A DNA stretch of 64,000 nucleotides, taken from Cubamyces lactineus. Its lineage: Eukaryota > Basidiomycota > Agaricomycetes > Polyporales > Polyporaceae. A model generated the notes under the pieces. It was not told where the DNA came from. It searched no databases and saw nothing but the letters and a program-made list of their open reading frames with translations. A program made the translations under genes and the position numbers. Below, one piece after another: positions 46,503 to 56,425 of the stretch. The stretch is taken from positions 868,001 to 932,000 of the forward strand of contig JACDTU010000016.1 in NCBI GenBank assembly GCA_022376465.1. The letters run 5' to 3'. Numbering within the stretch: the first letter of the stretch is position 1; each line of letters starts with the position of its first letter.

Positions 46503-47034
46503 TTCGCTCTGGAGCGACGCTTTAGCGTCGATGCGAGTGCTGCAGGAGGTGATAGGCAGCAGTCCTGGTAATGATATGATGTACTGTATGTTATGTGTAC
46601 TGTACTCTCGCAAGTACGGTTGTAGTCACTATTGGAGTAGTAGCTTTATCTCTATTCAATTCATTTGGTCTGTCTTGGATGTCCGTGCTGAGTGCCGCTT
46701 GAGAGTCGAACAATGATTACTTTCCGTCAACAGGACGCGACGTTGTGACGTGCGGGAGAGCGGCGACTTCTGTGTGAGACACTATGGCTTTGATACATAC
46801 CAGTTCTGTCGTCTACGGAGCCAACGAACCCCTGTCCGGTATTGAGCGGGAGAGAGAGGTGTCGCAGGTCAAATGGGGCTTAACTGCATTCGCCGTCGAG
46901 AGTGAGGTACCAAACCCGTAGATGGTTAACATTTGATTATTACGCTCGAAGTTTTTAAGGATCAAGCACAGCAATTCAAACTGAGTGGGAGGACCATAGT
47001 GATTTCTGACATACACACCCCGTGAAGGTAGAAG
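46503..47034. other. OPT 3' flank, nothing recognised
   Basis: About 530 bp of 3' flank and spacer with short frames only. Confidence 0.4.
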
Positions 47035-47240
47035 ATTTAGAGTCTAGGGAGCTTTGCGGTCAGGTCGGCGAGCGCGACAAGAGTGACCTTGACATCATGG
47101 TGGGAGTTACAGACAAGGTCACCTTGTAACTCCACTGTACAGACATAACTTGCGAGATTTGGATATGAGTCGAGGAAGTCGCTGAAAGTAACGAAGGACG
47201 ATGGGTGTTTTATGGTGAGAGGAGAGCTGAGGAGAGTGTC
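47035..47240 (-). pseudogene. Relic of an F7-type F-box/LRR gene
   Basis: The minus strand from about 47236 reads LLSSPLTIK, then TFSDFLDSYPNLASYVCTVEL and VALADLTAKLPRL followed by a stop. F7 has LFSSLAIASQ, TFDEFGEFLNSHPDVARYV and ALDTLITELPEL in the same order and spacing. Immediately upstream the frame is broken by adjacent TAA and TGA codons, and no F-box is found. It is a short decayed piece of an F7-like gene about 9.5 kb from F7. Confidence 0.6.
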
Positions 47241-47608
47241 TCATTACTCTAGCGCCCGTACTACCATATCTGGACGCACTGCACGCGTCTAGTGCAGCTC
47301 GCAGACGCGCTCTGCCGTTAACCACCACTACGCTCGCTTAGCCCCACTCGGCCACCTGGGACATGTTGACTGACAGCCACGCAGACTGTCAACACAACGC
47401 TGGCGACACAGAGTGGAAGCTGAGGCGCTGAAGCCTCTGTTCCGACGTCTGCCGGCTTAGGATGAGCGCCGAGCTGTCGCCGCTGTTGGTCGAGCTTTGT
47501 ATCCCGCCCATCAGCTTCCTCTCATGGAGAACACGAAGCACCGGCTGCATCAAAAGAGCCCTCTTATCTATAAGGCGAGTCTTTCTTGAGTCTTCACTTG
47601 CCGCCACC

Positions 47609-48984
47609 ATGCCACCCAGCCGTATTCTCTCTGCCATTGGAAAGCCCTTGCGCTTCCATCGTCGGCGAAGGCGAACACTCGAAGACCTCCCAGTAGAGCT
47701 CCTTCAAATCATCTTCTGTATTGCTTGTACGGATGGCGGACGCACCGGATGCTCGCTCTCAAGAGTCTCGAAGCGGATTCGTGCTATCTCCCTCTCAACA
47801 CGCTTCCATTCTGTCGCTCTCGTCTCGGGACTTTCATCGAAACTCACGCGGTTTGCCACCACGTTCGAGCGTGCATGTGTAGAAGCCGCGAGGCAGACCA
47901 TATCTCCTCCGATCGTGCGACATCTATGCATTTCAGTCACCCTGAATCCCAAAGTGCAGGACGCGGACCGTAGGCTCTACATCAAACGCCCGGCCTTTGG
48001 AGACCAGCTTGCTCACAACGACGTCGATTACTGCGAAGCCAAGTACCGAGATGCGCTCGCGGCGCTCTTCAGGAAAGTGGGCACCTCTCAACTACAGTCC
48101 CTCGTAATCACCGGGGATGAGTCGTGGGGAAGAGGAGAAGGCCGCAATCTGTCTATACCATGTCCCGACGGATTCCCCCTCCTACGCGAGCTGGCGTTCA
48201 CTGGATTTGGCAGACCGCCATTCGTCCATGCTCGGACACACGAAGTTAACGCCATGGAGTATAGCTTACCCGCCCAGCCGCTGTATCCGGTCCTTACGAG
48301 ACTCGTCATGTCTCCGCGTAACGACGTCGAAGTCGACTTTGAGTGGTGGGCGCGACATGCGCCCCGTCTTGAAGTGCTGCACATCATGACCAGAGGACCT
48401 GTCCAGGAGGACATGAGGTTCTTGCCAAACCTCAAGGTCGTGCTTTGTGAGTACCCTTGCGATACCATCCTTCCTGAAGAATATGACAGGTCGTTCATAC
48501 ATCTACAGCGAGAAGGCGCAACAAGCATCCTACGGGGGATTCAACTATCTGGCCAAAATTGCGGGAGGTCGTGTTCGGTTATCACGCGCGCCTCACCACA
48601 TGCGGTATAGAGGCCGCTCCGGCTGACCGCGACGCTTATATCAACGCCGTGCGTGCGCTGTCCTCCTACTTCGATACCCTAGGACCGCTCGCTAGCTTCG
48701 CACCAAGCAGCGAGCTCCAAGATTCCGCTATGCCGCCGCAAGCGCTGGACCGGCGGGATGCAGCCTGGCAGGAGCAATACATGCGCATCGACTGGGAGCT
48801 GCGCCTGAATGGGCATCGGGGTCTTTCCCTCGGAGACAGTGAGTACCGGCTCATGCGCTCCATGTTGATGCTAGAGCACGTACCTGGTCGTTGGATGTCG
48901 ATGGATCGGATGGGCGTGGTACGGAGGATCATGGGCGCTCGCGGCCGGTCTTGCCTACTCCAAACCCCCACGGCGTGTGCTTAG
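47609..48984 (+). CDS. F-box protein F9
   Basis: Exons 47609-48446 and 48509-48984 (phase 1 junction) give 437 residues. I start at 47609 because it sits in GCCGCCACCATGCC, a strong context, and the resulting N-terminus matches F5. An ATG at 47462 in the same frame lies upstream of a TATA-like TATCTATAAGG (about 47567) and would add 49 residues without family support. The F-box is LEDLPVELLQIIFCIACTDGG with LSRVSKRIRAISLSTRF. The middle has PCPDGFPLLRELAFTGFGRPPF and LYPVLTRLVMSPRNDVEVDF. The second exon carries WPKLREVVFGYHARL, LASFAPSSELQD and IDWELRLNGHRG, the conserved C-terminal module. No hydrophobic tail. Closest to F5, which lies 12 kb away on the other strand. Probable SCF adaptor with unknown substrate. 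Confidence 0.85.
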
Positions 48985-49621
48985 CTGCACCTCGCATATA
49001 GAATGTGTATATACTGATCCACACCGAATCCCTATTGCGGTATATCTACCAGAAAGCCGACCGCAGTATCACATCACAGGTGAGACGGCGAATATGCGCA
49101 ACATCGGAGGTGTGGTTCTTTCTGCATTCATGTCTCCTGCTCATGGCGACGTGGAGTATTTTACACACCTGCATTGCCTCCCGAACAATCTTCCAATGGG
49201 CCCCGGACGTTCTAGTGACCCACATAGTAGGCGATGTGGAAGAGGTGCGTTCTTGATCTGTCACCGGGCCCTCGTCATTCATTCTGGCCACATTGCAGGA
49301 GATAACCACAACGCGAAATCTTTAAATTACCATGTAAGGATACAGTACTTGGGCATGTGCACCTTTGTACACTCGCATATGCCCGAATGCTATCGGCGCG
49401 TATCGCTTCACTGGCACTCTGCATGACATCGCTTCGATGCCATCGGATGCACACCATTCCTTAAGACGCGTGTACTGTGTAGCTATACGTTGCCTCGCGT
49501 AAGGCACCCTGTCCTAACTTCAGTTGCTCAGGGCCCACTGGTACATCTGAAGCGGTAAGCCCTCCTGCCGTCTTTACACCTTCACTTGCCAACCATACCT
49601 GACTCTATCGTCAATCACTTC
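48985..49621. other. F9-H1 spacer, nothing recognised
   Basis: About 640 bp separating the F-box and HET clusters. Only short frames occur. Confidence 0.4.
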
Positions 49622-51941
49622 ATGGGTCCTGCTCTTTCCTGCCACCGAATTCGTTCAACGCGCAACTATCAGACCACTAAGGCTGTTGCTTCATCTTCGA
49701 CTGTCGACCCCATGGCATCTGTATCTCCACCGGACGGTGATGTCTGTGCGCACTGCCGTGAAACCGTCTTCGCTGCGCGCTTCGGACTCTGGGACGAGCC
49801 TGTGGAGATGACGCAGGATGGCGAGGATCGTGTGCGGTGGACGGGAGGATACACGTTCACCACCTCCATGGACGAGTGGGAACGCTGCGAAGAGTCGGAC
49901 TGTCCGTGGAGCCGTCGCTTCTTCGGGCTCGGGCTTCTGCCAGAATTTAAGAGGTCCGGCTCGCGCAGAGAGGTGATGCATGTTCGAGTCGGGACTTCTC
50001 GCCCGTTGGCTGCCAGTGGGATGGCCGCAGAGATGACTGTCGTGATCAACGACTCTGCTGTGGAGGAGTCATTGTTGTTCGCGCATGAAGGTACGTCACC
50101 ACCAAGACCCCTTCGACGAGCTCGCTAACTTTCACTTGGGACTCGTATATCTTTTAGATGATCCTGCTGCAGCGTGGATCGAGGGACGGACGCGCAATCC
50201 ATACATCGGAAGGCCGAACGTGTTGGCCACGGCGAAGGCTTACATTGAAGACTGCGTGCAGATTCATGAACGCTGCAAAGGCCTCGTAGATCGCACTCCA
50301 CTCCCCACTCGACTCATCGACTGCTCTGATCCCCTCTGCCCCCGCATCATCGAGACGAAGAACATCGGCACGTGCGACCCGTACATCGCGCTCAGCTACG
50401 TATGGGGCGAAGATCAACCGCACCGCACTACGAGGCAAAACCTCCCTTCCTATATGGAATCCATGGATATCGCGCTCCTCCCGCAAACCATCCGCGATGC
50501 GATTCGTGTCACGCACACGCTCGGGGTCCGATACCTCTGGATAGACAGTCTATGTATTATACAAGACTCGCGGGAAGACAAACATCGAGAGCTGGCGAGG
50601 ATGCGGGACGTCTACCTCCACGCGTTGCTCACGATCGACGCAGGCAACGCGACTCGCGTCTCTCAGGGCTTCCTTCACGACGGAGAGCCTCTCTCGGGGT
50701 CTGGCATACCGTTGATCTGCCCTCCGCGCTCAGAAGGAGAGTCTGTTCAGGTCGGCGTGTTCTACATCTTGCGCCATGGCCCCGAGCACTATGACCCGGA
50801 TCCGGACATCTGCCCATTTCAGGACCAGCACAGGCTCTCAGACTATGGCAACACTGGGAAGCGGGCGTGGTGTCTGCAGGAGGCGCTGATGTCGCGCCGC
50901 CACCTTTTGTTCACAGAGCAGGCCCTCCAGTTCCGATGCCGGTCTGCCACTCGAAACATCGGCGGCTTCTCTGACGACGCCGACCCCTACTTGAATCAGT
51001 GGACTGTGACCTCCTCCATGCCCGACGTCGTCTTTCGTCCTACCCCGTCGCTTTCTCCCGGCTCGGAGGAATGGGTCGCTATACACAAGGCGTGGCACAA
51101 CGTCGTGGAGGAATACGTAGCCCGCTCCCTTACCTACCCCTCGGATACCCTCGTGGCATGTGCCGGACTCGCGGAGGTGTTTGGGCGGGCGCTAGGCTCC
51201 GACTATCTCGCAGGCTTGTGGCGCGACAGTCTTCTCCACGACCTCCTCTGGTTCAATCGCCCGAATCGCGCTGGGCCGAAAGCTGCCGGTCGCACATACC
51301 GTGCACCGTCTTGGTCGTGGGCAGCGATAGAATCCACCGCCAGCTCCTTGGCCGATGGCTTCAGCTATGGCGGAGCATTCTCCAGCGACGGAGGATCTGT
51401 GCCTGAGGAGCTCGTCGACGTGATAGAGTGCGCAGTGACTCTGGAGGATCCTAACCTGCCCTTCGGTGCTGTCACCGACGGTTTCCTCGTCCTTCGTGCA
51501 ACGCTTCTGGGCCCCTACGAGAGGTGGATCGATCGTTTTGGGCGTACAGTTCCCGTACCTATGGACGATTCCGACAGTAGCGAAGATGCCCACTCAAGCT
51601 GGCATACTCGTCGTCCTGATATGGAACAGCTGGGACGCATATTCAGGACGTTCCTGGACTTACACTACGGGGATGACGAGGTGGTCGAGAACTTGTGGCT
51701 TCTTCCTCTTGTCCTGCAGGATCAAGGTGACGGGTACCCGAGAGTGCAGTGTCTTGTGGTAGTTGCCGGAGAACGGGACGCTCGCGCAAGTACCGCGTTG
51801 GAGAGCCACACTAAGGTATATCGGAGAGTTGGATACTGCAGCATCCAAAGGTCAGAGTATACGACGAAGTTGTTGGATCCGTTACGGAAGGGAGCTGATG
51901 GGCAATGGGGAGGTACTCGCACAGAGATTAAACTTGTATGA
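49622..51941 (+). CDS. HET-domain protein H1
   Basis: Exons 49622-50090 and 50158-51941 (phase 1 junction) give 750 residues; an ATG at 49712 is an alternative start giving 720. The N-terminal module has DVCAHC and later WERCEESDCPW, about 50 residues apart, with GLWDEPVE and WTGGYTFT between. The intron falls just before DDPAAAW. The HET domain starts near residue 233 (YIALSYVWGED) and contains TIRDAIRVTHTLGVRYLWID, SLCIIQDSREDKHRELARM and, later, RAWCLQEALMSRRHLLF. The C-terminal half contains LVACAGLAEVFGRALGSDYLAGLWRDSLLHDLLWF and APSWSWAAIES, and the end is TEIKLV. HET domains occur in fungal heterokaryon-incompatibility proteins that trigger cell death on non-self recognition, and have been reported as related to TIR domains; the role of basidiomycete HET proteins is largely unproven. 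First of four tandem copies and closest to H2. Confidence 0.9.
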
Positions 51942-52706
51942 TTACTCGCCGTTGGGTGGCGATTTGCATTGCGAGTCGACATCGACGCAGGTTGCTATTG
52001 ACATGGCAAATGGCTCAACTGAGTGATTGCGCTAGTTCGCGTATAAGATGGCGCGGGTGCGGGCTATAAAATATATGTACAACTGGGACATTGTACCACG
52101 ATGATGGCCACTCCTGAAAGAAACCATGACCGCCGGGGATTTGGACTTCGTCTGTCTGCGCCGCCGGGGGAGAAGCAAGCACAGACACGTGGCATAGCGC
52201 CTGCCTGCGAGTTGGAGACGACGATCGCATGCTGACCACACTTGACCACAGCCAGCCTAGCCATCTCATTTTCAAGCATACTCTCAGCGTATGGGAGGCT
52301 GCTTGATTGATGAAGCTCGCCATATGACTAGCCGCCCTGCTCTAATTCACTTCATCAACATTGTACCCGGAAATGCACTTTTCCATGCGGAACGCCACCA
52401 TGCATAGCTTGCGTGTGTTCACAGTTCACGCGCTCATGTCAACGCTAAGGTCTCCTTGGCACATCGTATGAGCCTCCCCTTTAGTTTATACTGCGAAGTT
52501 TCGTACCACCTCGCTTACCTCGAGCCTTCCACACGTCCAGCACGCCTGGGACACGTACCTGCGCTGTCACGCCAGATCAGCGATATATTGAGGGCGAGAC
52601 ACGACGACCATGACCATCCCAGCACATCAAGGCATCGTCCTCTCAACCAAGCGCGGTTTGCTTGCTCGTTCTTCTTGCGACTTCTGCAGCTTGTCTTCCC
52701 GGCGCG
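51942..52706. other. H1-H2 spacer, nothing recognised
   Basis: About 760 bp with only short overlapping frames. The H2 start is uncertain, so part may be H2 leader. Confidence 0.4.
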
Positions 52707-55521
52707 ATGGGACGCCCGCGTACATCCATTCGCTCACCCTCTCGGCCGCTGCGTGTATTCATGTGCTTCCCATCCCGGCTCCTCTGTGAAATTATTTCTA
52801 CCTCGGGCTCGAAACCCACAGCGGTGTTGAAACGCACAGAATCTCCTCCGAACAGCCTCTCACCTGAGATGGATATTCTTGCTCTTCAGGGCCCTTCCAC
52901 CTTGGATACGACTCCGGGCATCGCCCCAACGCCCTCAGCGCATATTTCAAACACACCATTTCTCGACATGGCATCATCGCCCACCATACCCATGCCCCAT
53001 CCCATCGAAACGGTTCCAGATGCCCTTTCCTCTGGTGCGCCCGGGCATCAAGGATCCTGCTATGCTACTCAACCATCGACTCTCGACGATGCGCAGAGAC
53101 TCAAGTTGAACGATTCCGCTTCCCGTTCTGGCCCTCTGTCACCGACTCTCGACGCCGTGGAAGCTACCCTGCCCCTGGTAATTCTACCGGACACGCCTTC
53201 TCCCATCGAATCCCCCAGTCCAAACCCTCAGGCTCCCTCCGATGTGTTTCAGCCCATTGTCAACAGCGTGGATTTACCACCCCGACCAGACAATGTCTGC
53301 GTGCGCTGTTGGGAAGGCGTCGTTGCGGCACGCTTCGGGCTTTGGCTCGATCCGGTCGAGAAAGTCCGTGACGGCGCGGGCCACGAACGGTGGACCGGAG
53401 GGTACGAATACACGGTAGCAGAAGCGGACTGGATCATTTGTAGAGACTCCCTTTGTTGCTGGGGAGTGATCATACGGGGATCGTCAGCTTATCGGAGCTC
53501 GCAGCCCCTACGCTTTGGGACGTGGCATTTTCGGGTCGGAACGCCTGAACAATTATCTTCGGGAGACGTAGCGAGGAAGCTAGTAATCGTGGTGAACGAC
53601 GGCCGACATAGCCGTACGAGCCTGTATGCGCACATCGGTACGCAGCTATTTCCGTTGATCCTCGGTCTGCCTGCTGATTTGAATGTGACGTGACATAGAT
53701 GATCCTGCTGCGGCATGGGTCTGGGATCGTACACGGAATCCAATCGTATGGAGGTCTGACGTGTTGGACATGGCGAAGTCTCTCATTGCAGACTGCGTCC
53801 AAAATCATGAACGCTGCCAAGTGTTCTCGGATTTGGATGAGTCTACTACTCTGCCCACCCGGCTCGTCGACTGCACTGATCCCTTGCGGCCGCGTCTTAT
53901 CGAGACGAAGGACTGGGACTCACATGCGCGCTATATCGCGCTAAGCTACGTCTGGGGCCAGGATCAACCGCACCGCACAACTCAAAGAAACCTCACTTCG
54001 TACCTCAAGGCCATCGACCTCTCCCTTCTCCCACAGACTATCCGAGACGCTGTAAACGTCACGCACGCGCTTGGAATTCAGTTCCTTTGGCTAGACAGTC
54101 TATGTATAATCCAAGACTCTCTGGAGGACAAGCACCGTGAGCTAGCCAAGATGCGGGACGTCTATCTGCGTGCCTTCCTCACGATCGACGCGGCCAACGC
54201 GAGCAGTGTCTCTCAAGGTTTTCTCCATGATGGCTTGCCTCTTGACGGCTCAGAGGCAGTACCTCTGATCTGTCCTCGACGCTCCGCCGAAGAGGTTCTG
54301 CAGGTCGGTTCAGTCTACGTCGCCAATGGTGGCCATAACAACCGGAATATCAACCCTTGGGCTCCGCCGCGTCCCTCGTACTACGGGCATACGGCGTATC
54401 GAGCATGGTGTCTACAGGAGGTGCTGCTGTCCAGGCGCTGCCTACTGTTCACGCATATGCACCTCCAGTTCCGGTGCCACTCCACCACCAGCCATGTCGG
54501 CGGTCCGCACGGTCGCTTCCACGACAATGATGGAGACCTCCCAGCGCATCCCCCAGTCACGATCTTCAAACCACCTACCTCCCCGATTTTGTTCGGCTCT
54601 CGAGATTGGATGGACGTACACCACTCCTGGCACAAGGTCGTTGAAGACTACATGCGCCGTCGCCTTTCGTACCCTTCGGATCGACTGCTAGCGTGCGCGG
54701 GGCTTGCCGAACTATTCGGGCGTACGCTACGCTGCGAATATCTTGCCGGGCTGTGGAGGGAGAGTCTCCTCTACGACCTTCTTTGGTACACAGAAGACGA
54801 GGGCGACGGTCTGGGCACAGATCCCCGTGCCCCATCGTGGTCATGGGCGGCGCAGAATGGCGCTAAATATGACTACTCTAGCGCCGTGTTACGCACTCTC
54901 CGTCAGAACTTCCAAGACGGTTCGGGGAGGCTCGAGGTCAACGCTGAAGAGCTAGCGGAGATAGGAGAGTGCGCTGTCACGCTGGAGACCCCCACGCTGC
55001 CTTTCGGACCGGTCACGGACGGATGCCTGACTCTCCGCACACCTCTCCTCGGCCCATACAAGCTGCGAATCGAAAGCGATCGGCGGAGCGGGGATTGTAG
55101 ACCAGTCCTCGTTTCCATGGTAGACGTCCTTCGTGACACAGAAGGAGTTCAGCGTGATAGCACCCACGCCGATGATGTCGTCGATCATGAGACGCAATCG
55201 TATTGTCCTGAATTACCCATCAGGCCATACAAGCCATTCGTTGACAAGGCCTACAAACCCGTCGCGGAAGGCGAAATCTGCGATCTGTGGCTCGCTCCCC
55301 TCATCTACACGGGCCACCACTCAGGATTCTACGAACAAGGACCGCACTTAGAATGTCTCATACTCACTCCGATAGAGCCAGGCACCGGTGTGTATCGGAG
55401 GGTTGGCTACAGACGCCTCGATGCATCGAGCAGAGGGGAAGTCCGGAGTGCTGCTGAATGGCTACGAGGGAAGATTGACGGAAAGTGGAGTTTCCCTCGG
55501 GCAGAGATCAAACTGATATGA
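52707..55521 (+). CDS. HET-domain protein H2
   Basis: Exons 52707-53637 and 53699-55521 (phase 1 junction) give 917 residues. The first in-frame ATG is used; ATGs at 52761 and 52869 are alternatives that only shorten a Pro/Ser/Thr-rich, apparently disordered N-terminus of about 185 residues. The cysteine module follows (DNVCVRCWEGVVAARFGLW, WTGGYEYT, CRDSLCCW). The intron again precedes DDPAAAW. The HET domain starts near residue 389 (YIALSYVWGQDQPHRTT), with ALGIQFLWLDSLCIIQDS, EDKHRELAKM and RAWCLQEVLLSRRCLLF. The C-terminal half shows LLACAGLAELFGRTLRCEYLAGLWRESLLYDLLW and APSWSWAAQN, ending RAEIKLI. Sister of H1: both share DQPHRTT, the PQTIRDA run and a DRTRNP/GRTRNP stretch. Probable allorecognition or stress cell-death effector, by family only. 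Confidence 0.9.
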
Positions 55522-55599
55522 TGTAGAGCTCACCGTGCGTTCTGGTATGTATGCATATGCTTCCAATCCTGTCTCCGCTTCGGCGATGGTGGTGTGAGC

Positions 55600-55760
55600 A
55601 CTGAACTTTGATACGAACGAATGGGTACAGTTACTCCGTCTCACACGACGAGCTACTTGCTTGCAGAGGCGGCGATTGCATATGGTATCGCTGTCTCCGA
55701 GATGGAAGTATCTTTAGTGAGATCCTAATGATGACATTCCGGGTAGACAGAGTATGGAGC
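55600..55760 (+). pseudogene. HET N-terminal module relic
   Basis: The frame around 55620-55740 reads GYSYSVSHDELLAC, then GGDCIWYRCL and SIFSEIL, which matches the second half of the cysteine module in H3 and H4 (GYEYNVSHDELLTC, SNCVWYRFL, IFSEML). There is no upstream CxxC half, no HET domain downstream and no good start codon. It lies directly after H2 and before H3, as expected for the leftover of a lost tandem copy. Confidence 0.65.
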
Positions 55761-56425
55761 GGAAGGAGCTGCAGCCGTGGCAGAACTCGACACATACCAC
55801 ACATAGGTAGAGCATGGCCATGCTCTTCGAAGTGGATATCCTGACAACATACGAATGACCTTGTACAAGCCATGAGGGGCAGGTTGAATACGAGCTTACT
55901 GACTGTGTACCCTAACGGTTTGGCACCGATGATGGCGACGTAGTACGTAGTATGTCAGCATTCAACCACTAGAATCGTGAGCTTGCCTCGTTGTGTATGC
56001 ATGAGGCGAATCAGCATAAGGCCGAATTCAAACTGACTTTCGCGACTCTAGCGAGTACCCGTCGGCACGCATTCACGTACATCCCTTCACAGCTCCTCCG
56101 TATCTTTCATTTCGTTTCGGACAGAGGCATAAAAGCATCTGTCAGTCCCACTGGCTTCCTCGTATTCATCTCTTTGATATTGCACCGCGATGAACCACAT
56201 AACGATCTAATCATAGCTATCACCGGGACAGCCGTGGGATCCTCCAATGAGTGAGCAGGGTCTACAATCATCCTGTGAGTCTGGCAGTCGCTGTGTAATC
56301 CCACCTACGCTCCGTCATCGACGCTACTTGGGCCTGCTTCGTTAGTATAACTCCAGCATTCAGCATTTCTCTCCGACGCCACCTCCTCAGCCTCCGTTCT
56401 TGCAATTGCTCATCGCGCAGTGGAA
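55761..56425. other. Spacer before H3
   Basis: About 660 bp without a recognisable gene. A TATA-like GGCATAAAAG occurs near 56125, 300 bp before the H3 start; its role is uncertain. Confidence 0.35.

Noticed and set aside
45108..46613. 501-codon minus-strand frame across the OPT gene
   Set aside because: Antisense shadow of a GC-rich membrane-protein exon; the product is Arg/Asp-rich nonsense, while the + strand has clear OPT motifs.
47462..47608. Upstream start for F9
   Set aside because: The extension has no counterpart in F5 and starts before a TATA-like element; the ATG at 47609 has the better context.
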